Part shown: positions 25,254 to 32,849 of the stretch, one piece after another
How the letters are laid out: each line of letters begins with the position of its first letter
Position numbering within the stretch: the stretch's first letter is position 1
DNA from: an uncultured Bacteroidales bacterium
Lineage (GTDB): Bacteria > Bacteroidota > Bacteroidia > Bacteroidales > UBA3824
NCBI GenBank assembly: GCA_946409405.1
Contig: CAMJWL010000011.1
Coordinates: 1-38,063, forward strand
Direction of reading: 5' to 3'
DNA: 38,063 nucleotides
Translations under genes and position numbers: made by a program
The notes under the pieces: model-generated
What the model was told of the DNA's origin: nothing
The model's input: only the letters and a program-made list of their open reading frames with translations
Databases searched by the model: none

Positions 25254-25263
25254 ATACTTCAAA

Positions 25264-27003
25264 TTAGACTACTGCTGTGCCATCCTCGGCAGTGGCGGCG
25301 TAGAAGGCGCAGTCGATGCCGAAGGCGGCGCGGTATGCGGGGGCGATGATGGATTTGTATTCTTCGAGTTTGTCGGCCTTGATGAGCGACAATGTGCAGC
25401 CGCCAAAACCGCCGCCCATTATCCTCGAACCAAGTACATAGTCCATCTGCTTGGTCTGCTCAACGAGGAAGTCCAATTCCTTGCAACTAACTTCGTACAA
25501 CTTGCTGAGGCCGTCGTGCGTTGCGTAGAGCAACTTGCCAAATTCGACGAGATTGTTGTCGTTAAGTTGCTTGCAAGCCTCAATGACGCGGTCGTCCTCC
25601 TCGATGACGTAGCGGCAGCGGTTATAGACCTTTTCGGAGATTTGGTCTTTTGCTGCGTCGAGCATATCGATGGTAACGTCGCGGAGGGTTTTCACGTAGG
25701 GTGATTGTTTCTGTATAACACTGATGCCGGCGGCACATTCGGCGCGGCGGGTGTTGTATTCCGACGACGCGAGAGAGTGCTTGACCTTGCTGTCGGTGAG
25801 TACAAAAATGTAGTCGCCGAGTACGAGGTTGTTGTATTCGTATTGAAGGCTGCGGCAGTCGAGGCGCACACAGTGGTTTTCCTTGCCAAAAATGCTTGCA
25901 AATTGGTCCATAATGCCGCACTTGACGCCGACGTATTCGTGTTCTGACTGTTGGCCGATTCTTGCCATAAGCATCTTGTCGAGGTTGAGATTGTAGAGCG
26001 TGGAGATGCCGAGGCACATACCGCTTTCCAACGCCGCCGAACTCGACATTCCCGCGCCGACAGGCACGTCGCCGCCAAAGACGCAGTTGAAGCCGCCTAT
26101 CTTAAAGCCCTTCTGCTGAATGATTTGCGTAATGCCGTACAAATACGACGCCCATTGCTCTTTGGGGGCTTCCTTTTGATTGACATTGAACTCGCAGTAC
26201 GAATTGAAGTCGTAGGAATTGAGGCAGACCTTGCCGTCGTCGCGCTTGTCCATCGCGAAGTAAATCGCCTGGCTAACAGCGCAAGGCAACACGAAACCTT
26301 CGTTGTAGTCGGTGTGTTCGCCGATGAGGTTGATGCGCCCCGGGGCGCGGAGTTGAAGCGGTTCGCCGCCGTAAAGTTCCTTGTACTTTGCGACGATGTT
26401 TTTGAGTAACTGATTGTTCATATTCTTTTCAATTTGACGGAGTTTTTGGTATATTTTCAGCCCAACCCAAGCGTCGGTTGCGCCGTATATTTTCTGACTG
26501 TTTTTGAGTTTTTCCTCCTCCCAATTGCTCACCTGCTGGCTCTTGGAAATGCGGAAACCGAGGACGATGCCGCTGAGTTTTTTCAAGCCGCAAGCCTCGA
26601 TGCCAAATTTTGTGCTGTACTTGGACAAATCCACAAACCCGGCTGGCGCAAACTGCGTCCAACGTTGCAATCCAAGCACGTCGTCGTTGATGGCGACGCC
26701 GGTCTTGATGATGTTGGGGTTGGCGAGGATGCCGGCAATCTGCTTTGGCAGACCGATGTTGCAGGTGCGTATGAGGTACGCCCGCTCCTCGGTGGAGAGT
26801 TGCAGGAGCGCGACCTTGTTTTTGCTGCCGCGACTGAAACACGGTTTGGTCTCGGTGTCGAATCCGAGCACACTCTGACGCGACAGGTATTTGACACACG
26901 CAGCCACCTTGCCGGGCGAGTCAATCACCTCGATTGTACCTTCAAACGCTTTGAGCGGCAACTCGTTGAGGTCTTCCTTCGATATGTCTTTTTCAAAATG
27001 CAT
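25264..27003 (-). CDS. galK: Fusion of a 3'-5' exonuclease domain and galactokinase
   Basis: One 579-aa frame encodes two proteins that are normally separate. Residues 1 to about 192 are a DnaQ/RNase D-like 3'-5' exonuclease: LGFDTETKP (Asp49, Glu51), an acidic residue at AINDD (107-108) and the ExoIII motif Y173-GAT-D177. Residues 195-579 are a complete galactokinase: GRINLIGEHTDY (222-233), the VGAGMSSSAALE phosphate loop, the CGIMDQFAS catalytic Asp and MGGGFGGCTLSLI. It phosphorylates galactose to galactose 1-phosphate (Leloir pathway). I checked the junction codon by codon: K-L-R-Q-I-E-K-N-M runs through without a stop. The Met at 26421 is preceded by purine-rich GAAAAGA and could still allow separate galactokinase synthesis. 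No galE/galT or mutarotase gene is nearby. Confidence 0.9.
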   Translation of the reverse strand: MHFEKDISKEDLNELPLKAFEGTIEVIDSPGKVAACVKYLSRQSVLGFDTETKPCFSRGSKNKVALLQLSTEERAYLIRTCNIGLPKQIAGILANPNIIKTGVAINDDVLGLQRWTQFAPAGFVDLSKYSTKFGIEACGLKKLSGIVLGFRISKSQQVSNWEEEKLKNSQKIYGATDAWVGLKIYQKLRQIEKNMNNQLLKNIVAKYKELYGGEPLQLRAPGRINLIGEHTDYNEGFVLPCAVSQAIYFAMDKRDDGKVCLNSYDFNSYCEFNVNQKEAPKEQWASYLYGITQIIQQKGFKIGGFNCVFGGDVPVGAGMSSSAALESGMCLGISTLYNLNLDKMLMARIGQQSEHEYVGVKCGIMDQFASIFGKENHCVRLDCRSLQYEYNNLVLGDYIFVLTDSKVKHSLASSEYNTRRAECAAGISVIQKQSPYVKTLRDVTIDMLDAAKDQISEKVYNRCRYVIEEDDRVIEACKQLNDNNLVEFGKLLYATHDGLSKLYEVSCKELDFLVEQTKQMDYVLGSRIMGGGFGGCTLSLIKADKLEEYKSIIAPAYRAAFGIDCAFYAATAEDGTAVV

Positions 27004-27061
27004 ATTCTTCGTAAAACGGATGATTTCTTTAAGTCGCTTCGCAAGTTTTGGTCGCTTCGCG

Positions 27062-27134
27062 AGAAATCTTACAAAATTTTATTCAAAATCTTACAAAATT
27101 TTTTTTTAGATTTGTTTTGATTTGTGAGATTTCT
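27062..27134. repeat. Imperfect nested inverted repeat with internal direct repeat upstream of the exonuclease-galactokinase gene
   Basis: AGAAATCTTACAAA (27062-27075) pairs with TTTGTGAGATTTCT (27121-27134) with one wobble. The unit AAATCTTACAAAATTTT occurs twice in direct orientation (27065 and 27087, period 22). Small GC hairpins flank it: TCGC-TTC-GCGA (about 27052) and GTCC-GTCA-GGAC (27135-27146). No other gene is seen in the 27004-27178 spacer. Confidence 0.7.
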
Positions 27135-27178
27135 GTCCGTCAGGACACTTACATCTTAATTCGTTGTGTTATAATTCT

Positions 27179-29284
27179 TTATTCCTTGATTCCAGCGAGC
27201 CACAGCATAAACGTGTAGGTCATCGCCGTCTCCTTGACGTGTCCGTACCTGCCCGAATCGCCCGAATGTCCCGCCTTCATATTGGTGTGGAGGAACAATG
27301 GGTTGTCGTCTGACTTCATATCGCGGAGTTTGGCGACCCACTTGGCGGGCTCCCAATACTGCACTTGCGAATCGTGGAGTCCCGTGGTAACGAGCATTGC
27401 CGGATAGTCTTTTTCTTCAACATTGTCGTAGGGCGAATAAGAGAGCATATACTTATAATATTGCTCCTCGTTGGGGTTGCCCCATTCGTCGTATTCGCCG
27501 GTGGTGAGCGGGATGGATTCGTCCAACATCGTTGTAACTACGTCAACGAAAGGCACTTGCGCAACTATTCCGTTGTAGAGTTCGGGAGCCATATTGGAGA
27601 CTGCGCCCATTAGCAATCCGCCTGCCGAACCACCCATAGCATACATTTTGTTGGGCGAGGTTATGCCGCTGTCTATCAAGTATTTAGTTACGTCGATAAA
27701 ATCGTTGAAGGTGTTCATCTTCTTCAACAATTTGCCGTCCTCGTACCATTGGCGACCCATCTCGCTGCCGCCACGCACGTGTGCGAGGGCAAAGACGAAT
27801 CCCCTGTCAACGAGGCTGAATATCGACGCCCAATAGCCGTCTTCCTCCGACGAACCGTAAGAGCCGTAAGCGTATTGGAGGAGATTATTGTTGCCGTGGA
27901 GGTCGATGTCCTTCTTATACAGCAGTGTAACAGGCACTTTGGTACTGTCGCGCACCGTTACCATCACGCGCTTGACTTCGTATTTGCTCTTGTCGAAGCC
28001 GGGGACGAGTTGTTCTTTGAGGACACGTTTTTCGCGTGTTGCGAGGTCGTACTCGATTACCGACGGCGGCGTGTTGAAACTCGAATATCCGTATCTGAAC
28101 ACCTTGGAATCGTGTTCGGGGTTTTCCTCCGTCCACGCCGAATATGCCTCCTGACCAAAATCTATCAGGTGGCGTTCCTTAGTTTTCAAGTCCATCACCT
28201 CGAAGCAAACAAGGCCTTCGCGCATTTCTTCAAGCACAAGATAGTCGTCAAACACCGTAAAACCATTGATCAAGACCTTCTCGTCGTGAGGAACAAGGAA
28301 TTTCCAGTTGTTGTTGTAACTTGCAGAGTCGCAGGTCATTATGCAGAAGTTTTTGGCGTTCTCGTTGGTGAGTATGTAGAACGTACCGTTGCAGTGGTCG
28401 ATGGAATATTCGAGGTTTTTCTCGCGTTTGCGGAAGATGACCGGATCTTTGTAAGGGCGGTCGGTCGGGATGAGCCTCACCTCCGACGACGTTGTGCTGT
28501 TGTGGGTGATGATTATCCATTCGTCTGACTGACTGCGATATAAGTCGAGGTCGAATGTCGGGTCTTCCTCATAATAAATCTCCTTGTCGATGCTGCAATC
28601 GCTGCCGAGCACATGCCTGAAAATCTTGGATGCGCGTAAGGTGTTGGTCTCCTTGCCAACGTAGAAAAACGTGCGCGAATCGTTTGCAAACACCGTTCCA
28701 AGCGCGGTATTGGGGATGACATCGCTTTTGGGCTTGCCAGTAACGAGGTCGATGAAACGGATTTCGTATTTGCGGCGGCTCACGGTGTCAACGCTGTACG
28801 CAATCACCTTGTTGTTTGGGCTGACGCAAATATCGCCCACGTCGAAGTAGTCGCGGCCTTCGGCAAGGTCGTTGACATCAAGAATCACCTCCTCGGTGGA
28901 GTCGGGGCTGTTGTAACGGCGGCAGTATATTTCGTAGTCCTTGCCCTTCTCGTAGCGAGTAACGTAATAATATTTGTTTTCGAGGTACGGGACGGTGCTG
29001 TCTTCCTCCACGATGCGGCTCTTAATTTCAGCAGCAATCTTTTTGGACAACAACGCCGTGGGTTTCAGAAATTTAGCATCAGTATAGTCGTTCTCTTCTT
29101 TAAGATAACTCATCACCTTTGGATTCTTCCTCTCGTTCATCCAATAATAATTGTCTATCCTTGTATTGCCAAATTCCGAAAATTCCTTTGGTATTTTTTC
29201 GGCTTCTGGTGCGTTGATTCCTGAGTTGCAAGCACTTGCCATAGCTAATATTAATACTCCTGTGTATTTTTTGAGCGTTTTCAT
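27179..29284 (-). CDS. ptrB: Oligopeptidase B (S9A family), lipoprotein form
   Basis: The start is set at 29284 (MKTLKKYTGVLILAM), giving 701 aa; the track start upstream runs through the promoter. A lipoprotein signal peptide ends in MASAC (Cys19). A seven-bladed propeller domain (about 90-430) precedes the alpha/beta hydrolase with Ser553 (GGSAGGLLMG), Asp638 (GLHDSQVQYWEP) and His673 (GHSGDSGR). The spacings are the same as I recall for enterobacterial oligopeptidase B (532, 617, 652), all offset by 21. The enzyme cleaves short peptides after Arg or Lys. Classical family members are cytoplasmic; the lipobox puts this one in the periplasm or on the outer membrane, where it would trim peptides before uptake. 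Confidence 0.93.
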   Translation of the reverse strand: MKTLKKYTGVLILAMASACNSGINAPEAEKIPKEFSEFGNTRIDNYYWMNERKNPKVMSYLKEENDYTDAKFLKPTALLSKKIAAEIKSRIVEEDSTVPYLENKYYYVTRYEKGKDYEIYCRRYNSPDSTEEVILDVNDLAEGRDYFDVGDICVSPNNKVIAYSVDTVSRRKYEIRFIDLVTGKPKSDVIPNTALGTVFANDSRTFFYVGKETNTLRASKIFRHVLGSDCSIDKEIYYEEDPTFDLDLYRSQSDEWIIITHNSTTSSEVRLIPTDRPYKDPVIFRKREKNLEYSIDHCNGTFYILTNENAKNFCIMTCDSASYNNNWKFLVPHDEKVLINGFTVFDDYLVLEEMREGLVCFEVMDLKTKERHLIDFGQEAYSAWTEENPEHDSKVFRYGYSSFNTPPSVIEYDLATREKRVLKEQLVPGFDKSKYEVKRVMVTVRDSTKVPVTLLYKKDIDLHGNNNLLQYAYGSYGSSEEDGYWASIFSLVDRGFVFALAHVRGGSEMGRQWYEDGKLLKKMNTFNDFIDVTKYLIDSGITSPNKMYAMGGSAGGLLMGAVSNMAPELYNGIVAQVPFVDVVTTMLDESIPLTTGEYDEWGNPNEEQYYKYMLSYSPYDNVEEKDYPAMLVTTGLHDSQVQYWEPAKWVAKLRDMKSDDNPLFLHTNMKAGHSGDSGRYGHVKETAMTYTFMLWLAGIKE

Positions 29285-29317
29285 TATATGGTTAAAATAT
29301 ATCATCATAACAAGTTG

Positions 29318-29348
29318 CAAAGGTAATAAAAATATGTAAACTAACAAC
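29318..29348 (-). promoter_or_regulatory. Bacteroidetes-type promoter of oligopeptidase B
   Basis: On the minus strand GTTG (29345-29348), 19 nt, TACCTTTG (29318-29325), 33 nt before the lipoprotein start codon at 29284. This supports the shorter start. Confidence 0.6.
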
Positions 29349-29400
29349 GGAAAAAAAAGAAATATTTTGGTGCGCAGATTCAACTCCCAAGCGCACAAAA

Positions 29401-29937
29401 TCAGGATACAACATCCTCCCCCTCAAAATTGCTCTTAATATCGTTCTGGTGCTGTTTGTTGAACTCCGGCTCAAACTGTTCGTCGTCGTATTTAGGCTCG
29501 ATGAAGTCGTTCTCGAAACGATCCAATGTCGGAAAACCTATCGCGCAGAAAATCACGGCGATGACGCTGACGAAGGCGCATTGTTCCTTGAAAGTGAGGG
29601 CGAGGGCGATAATATTAACAATTAAAGCGATGTAGATGAGTTTGTTCTGAAACCTTTTGGCGGCTATGAAGTGATGCTGTTTTTCGTCGAGATTGTCCTT
29701 GGGCTTGAGGATGCGGGCGGTCTTGGTGTAAGTATGAGAGCCGTACCAGATGGCGAAACCCGTCCCAAACATACAGAGATATTCGAGGGTCATCACGGCG
29801 TAGGGATTGTCGATGAGGGCATTGAAGTGGTTGACATTGCGTACAATCCACACCATCACCAACGACAACGCAAGCGCGATGAGCCACGTCCAATGAGTCT
29901 TCTTCTCCGCAGAGAGTTGCTGTTCAAAATTGTCCAT
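29401..29937 (-). CDS. Unknown membrane protein with four predicted helices
   Basis: A 178-aa protein. Hydrophobic segments lie at about 17-34 (TWLIALALSLVMVWIV), 46-64 (AVMTLEYLCMFGTGFAIWY), 98-114 (LIYIALIVNIIALALTF) and 119-136 (CAFVSVIAVIFCAIGF). They are arranged as two hairpins with a charged cytoplasmic loop between (about 70-97). The C-terminal ~40 residues are acidic and probably cytoplasmic. I do not recognise the family. It follows the SiaC-like gene by 39 nt with no promoter between, so it may be the membrane partner of that signalling module, but this is inference from position only. Confidence 0.7.
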   Translation of the reverse strand: MDNFEQQLSAEKKTHWTWLIALALSLVMVWIVRNVNHFNALIDNPYAVMTLEYLCMFGTGFAIWYGSHTYTKTARILKPKDNLDEKQHHFIAAKRFQNKLIYIALIVNIIALALTFKEQCAFVSVIAVIFCAIGFPTLDRFENDFIEPKYDDEQFEPEFNKQHQNDIKSNFEGEDVVS

Positions 29938-29976
29938 CAGGCAATTACAAAAAATGGGATGGATATATGTGTATGG

Positions 29977-30384
29977 TTAAATTTCCTCGTCGAGGCCGTC
30001 GTCGAAGCCGCCCTTCGCCTCTTTGAGTTCGATAGGCACCTTAGACACGTTGCGGAAGTCCTTGCCCGCGTCGAGGAGGTCGCTGTCGCTGTAGAACCAC
30101 GTGATTTTCAACTCCTTGCCCGCAATGTCGTTAATCTTATTGAGTTCCTTGAGTATGTTGTAGATCCATATCTGCGACGACGTGTTGTAATAGTCAAGCG
30201 ACAGGTGCACAATCGTGGTGTCCTTAGGATCCTTCACATAGTCGCTCAGCACCTTAAACACCGGCTCGTAAAAGGAGAAGGTGTTTTCGATGATCGACCG
30301 TCCTCTAATCTCAAAGAAACCGTTTTCGCAGTCAAAATTGACAAACGGGCTCTTGGCACTTTCCGCTATCTGCAAACTTTCCAT
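29977..30384 (-). CDS. SiaC-family regulatory phosphoprotein (DUF1987)
   Basis: A 135-aa protein. It matches the SiaC/DUF1987 pattern: a central strand with GFFEIRGRSIIEN, FYEPVFKVLSDYV, the phosphosite strand LDYYNTSSQIWI and a late strand ITWFYSDSDLLDAGKDF. Thr68 in YYNTSS coincides with the Thr68 that the kinase SiaB phosphorylates and the phosphatase SiaA dephosphorylates in Pseudomonas aeruginosa, where unphosphorylated SiaC stimulates a diguanylate cyclase. No SiaA, SiaB or GGDEF gene is in the window; the only partner in the operon is a four-helix membrane protein. It has its own consensus promoter and a leader of about 60 nt. Confidence 0.87.
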   Translation of the reverse strand: MESLQIAESAKSPFVNFDCENGFFEIRGRSIIENTFSFYEPVFKVLSDYVKDPKDTTIVHLSLDYYNTSSQIWIYNILKELNKINDIAGKELKITWFYSDSDLLDAGKDFRNVSKVPIELKEAKGGFDDGLDEEI

Positions 30385-30447
30385 TTTGTTGTTTTAAGTA
30401 TAAATGACGTTTTGTGCTTTTCCTTGTTGCTTGTTTTATTGTTTGCG

Positions 30448-30478
30448 CAAAGGTACAAATTATTCTCGCATCTCCAAA
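30448..30478 (-). promoter_or_regulatory. Bacteroidetes-type promoter of the SiaC-like operon
   Basis: On the minus strand TTTG (30475-30478), 19 nt, TACCTTTG (30448-30455): perfect elements and spacing. Confidence 0.72.
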
Positions 30479-30525
30479 ATTTTTTTAACATCTTTAATAA
30501 AAAATATTTTTTTTCCGTCTTTTCG

Positions 30526-30557
30526 CTTGTTTAAATATGAAATTGTTGTTAGTTTTG
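30526..30557 (+). promoter_or_regulatory. Bacteroidetes-type promoter of the 30598-32776 operon
   Basis: CTTG (30526-30529), 20 nt, TAGTTTTG (30550-30557), 40 nt before the ATG at 30598. It is divergent from the SiaC-like promoter; the 30385-30597 spacer holds these two promoters and nothing else seen. Confidence 0.65.
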
Positions 30558-30597
30558 CATCATATTTATAAATTGATAATTATAAATATAACCAATC

Positions 30598-31251
30598 ATG
30601 AAAAAGATACTATTTATAATAGTGTGGTCGCTCTTGGGCGCGTCTGTGGCGGGTGCGCAGGAGGTAACGTCTTACGACACCGACAGCACGGCGTATTACA
30701 ACGCGGCATTTAATCCCGCCGAATATGGTCAGGCTCCCATCAAAGGCCCTCAGCGCAAGTTGGCGGACGCCAGCCGTCTGCACACAAACGTCAACATGGG
30801 CGTAGGAGTGGGCGGCGGCGGCTCTTTTGAATACGTGAACCCCACGTTCTACTACGACCTCTCCAAAAAATGGAGCCTCAACTTCGGCATGGGCGTGGCA
30901 TACAGCACGTTTAAACTCAAAAACCTGGCCTGCAACGAGGATGTCGCCAACTACCAAAACCTCCGCGCCATCAGCAATTACTATTCTGCGGGCGCGACGT
31001 ACAGGGCTACGGAAAGATTGTCGCTCTACGGCAACATTATCTACGAGAAGTCTATGCCCGTGGGCGGCGGCAATGCCAACGGACTTACAATGGACAACGA
31101 CCGATACATGGCTACTTTTGGCGCGACCTACCGCTTCAGCGAGAAGTTCTCTATTGGCGTCGAGTTTAGCCACGCGCACGACACCAATCCGTACAGCAAC
31201 TTCAGCAACCCGTACAGCACAATCTACCACAATCCTTATAGCCCGTGGTAA
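30598..31251 (+). CDS. Small outer-membrane beta-barrel protein, unknown function
   Basis: A 217-aa protein with a signal peptide (cleavage near AGAQ, residue 21), followed by a ~40-residue extension and then alternating aromatic/glycine strands (NMGVGVGGGGSFEY, WSLNFGMGVAYSTF, YYSAGATYRATERLSLYGNI, YMATFGATYRFSEKFSIGVEF), as in small outer-membrane barrels. The tail repeats NPYS (NPYSNFSNPYSTIYHNPYSPW pattern) and ends in Trp, an aromatic end common in outer-membrane proteins. It lies 21 nt before the DUF6913 gene and probably shares its transcript, although its function need not be linked to lysine synthesis. Confidence 0.8.
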   Translation: MKKILFIIVWSLLGASVAGAQEVTSYDTDSTAYYNAAFNPAEYGQAPIKGPQRKLADASRLHTNVNMGVGVGGGGSFEYVNPTFYYDLSKKWSLNFGMGVAYSTFKLKNLACNEDVANYQNLRAISNYYSAGATYRATERLSLYGNIIYEKSMPVGGGNANGLTMDNDRYMATFGATYRFSEKFSIGVEFSHAHDTNPYSNFSNPYSTIYHNPYSPW

Positions 31252-31272
31252 CACACATATAATGAACCAACT

Positions 31273-31848
31273 ATGAGTTTTTTGCAAGGTCTCCGCGAGA
31301 ATTGGGGACATAAAATATTGCGCCGCAAGGCAAAGAAGGTCAACCGCACCAAGACCTACAACAACCTCGAATCCGCGCAGACCGTTGGCATCCTCTTCGA
31401 CGCCACCATCAAGACAGACACAGAGGATGTCAAGAGGCTTATATCGTCGCTCAACAAGGCGGGCAAACGCATCGACGCGCTCGGCATGTTGCACACCGCC
31501 GAGGAACTTGCCGTGGCCAACGACGCTGTGGGGTTCAATTATTTTGCCGCCGACGACTGCACTTTCTTCTGTTTCCCAAAAGGTGCAAATGCGGTGCAGT
31601 TTGTGTCGCAAAAATTTGACATCCTGCTCAACATCTGCCCCGACACGAACCTTTGCACCGATTATATAGTGGGGATGTCGCAGGCCAAGTTTAAGGTGTC
31701 CACGCGGCTTGACGACGAGGCGTATGCTGATTTCATATTGCAGTTTGCCACTGGACCCGCTGCCGACGGCAAACCGCACCCCAAACCAACCGCAGGGCAG
31801 ATTATTGCCGCAATAAAACAATACCTCAGCAACATCGCCAAGGCATGA
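31273..31848 (+). CDS. DUF6913 family protein
   Basis: A 191-aa soluble protein. The basic N-terminus (SFLQGLRENWGHKILRRKAKKV) leads into an alternating alpha/beta domain (TVGILFDATI, KRIDALGMLHT, CTFFCFPKG, FDILLNICPD, SQAKFKVSTRLDD), which matches my recollection of the DUF6913 proteins encoded directly upstream of dapA across Bacteroidetes. Its biochemical role is unknown. The strict neighbourhood with dapA (37-nt gap here) suggests a conserved operon. No catalytic motif is apparent, and the C-terminus is a helix. Confidence 0.82.
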   Translation: MSFLQGLRENWGHKILRRKAKKVNRTKTYNNLESAQTVGILFDATIKTDTEDVKRLISSLNKAGKRIDALGMLHTAEELAVANDAVGFNYFAADDCTFFCFPKGANAVQFVSQKFDILLNICPDTNLCTDYIVGMSQAKFKVSTRLDDEAYADFILQFATGPAADGKPHPKPTAGQIIAAIKQYLSNIAKA

Positions 31849-31885
31849 CAGATTAACACACTTTATTATATATAAACACTCAAAC

Positions 31886-32776
31886 ATGAGAAACGACAGA
31901 CTTTTTGGAGTAGGCGTGGCATTGGTAACGCCCTTCAAAGAAGACGGAGCGGTGGATTACGCCGCGTTAGAAAAACTGATTGAACACATCATCAGCGGCG
32001 GCGTCCACTACATCGTGATAGGCGGCACCACCGGCGAGCCAGTTACATTGAATGTACAAGAGAGGGAGGACGTGAGAAACTTTGTCGTAAAACAGGTGGC
32101 AGGGCGCGTGCCTCTCGTACTCGGCATCGGCGGCAACTGCACCGACCTCGTAGCCGCCCAAGTGTCCGTTGTAAACACCAAGGGCATCGACAGTATTCTC
32201 AGCATTTCGCCATACTACACCAAGCCAAACCAACGCGGCATCTACGAGCATTTTGCGGCGGTTGCCCAGTCGAGTCCGTTGCCGATAATACTCTACAACG
32301 TTCCCGGACGTACTTCGCGCAACATAGAGCCAAGCACAATCGTAAGCCTCGCCAAAGATTTCAAAAACATCGTGGCTGTCAAGGAGGCGAGCGGCAACAT
32401 GGCGCAGATAATGTCGATAATGGAAAACAAGCCCAAGGACTTCATGGTGATTTCGGGCGACGACGCGCTCACCGTGCCGATGATGTCGGTAGGTGTGAGC
32501 GGCGTGATTTCCGTTGCCGCCAACGTTGCGCCCAAGCAATGCGTCCAAATGGTGAACGCCGCCGCAAAAGGCGATTTCAAGGAGGCGAGCCGCATACATT
32601 ATCAACTTCTCGACCTGATGGGCGCACTCTTTGAGGACGGCAGCCCCGCCGGAGCAAAGGCGGCTCTCAATATGCTCGGCATCTGCGGCGAAACTCTCCG
32701 CCTGCCCCTCGTGCCGGTATGCGATGCCGTCCGCGCCAAAATCAAGGCGGCTCTCGACAAGGCAACAAAAAATTGA
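31886..32776 (+). CDS. dapA: 4-hydroxy-tetrahydrodipicolinate synthase
   Basis: A 296-aa TIM-barrel enzyme of the usual family length. It condenses pyruvate with aspartate semialdehyde in the diaminopimelate/lysine pathway, in the cytoplasm. Active-site parts are Thr48-Thr49 in GGTTGEP, Tyr111 (SPYYTKP), Tyr137 and Arg142 in YNVPGRT, and the Schiff-base Lys166 in VKEASGN, with GDDAL and GVSGVIS later. All are intact. It is the third gene of the operon from 30598. The stop codon is already part of the heptad repeat that follows. Confidence 0.96.
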   Translation: MRNDRLFGVGVALVTPFKEDGAVDYAALEKLIEHIISGGVHYIVIGGTTGEPVTLNVQEREDVRNFVVKQVAGRVPLVLGIGGNCTDLVAAQVSVVNTKGIDSILSISPYYTKPNQRGIYEHFAAVAQSSPLPIILYNVPGRTSRNIEPSTIVSLAKDFKNIVAVKEASGNMAQIMSIMENKPKDFMVISGDDALTVPMMSVGVSGVISVAANVAPKQCVQMVNAAAKGDFKEASRIHYQLLDLMGALFEDGSPAGAKAALNMLGICGETLRLPLVPVCDAVRAKIKAALDKATKN

Positions 32777-32849
32777 CAGTTGACAATTGACAGTTGATAG
32801 TTGACAATCAACAAATCACTAAATCAACAAATCACTAAATCCACAAATG
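32773..32849 (+). repeat. Two adjacent tandem repeats running into the amylase start codon
   Basis: Five 7-bp units TTGACAG/TTGACAA/TTGACAG/TTGATAG/TTGACAA (32773-32807) are followed by two perfect 16-bp units TCAACAAATCACTAAA (32808-32839) and a partial one (TCCACAAATG) that ends in the amylase ATG. The dapA stop lies in the first heptad. The whole leader between the genes is repeat. Confidence 0.9.

Noticed and set aside
30610-31938. 442-aa minus-strand ORF
   Set aside because: Shadow across the outer-membrane protein and DUF6913 genes; valine/arginine-rich translation typical of an antisense frame.
32773-32849. CRISPR array
   Set aside because: Units of 7 and 16 bp are contiguous with no unique spacers, and no cas gene is present.
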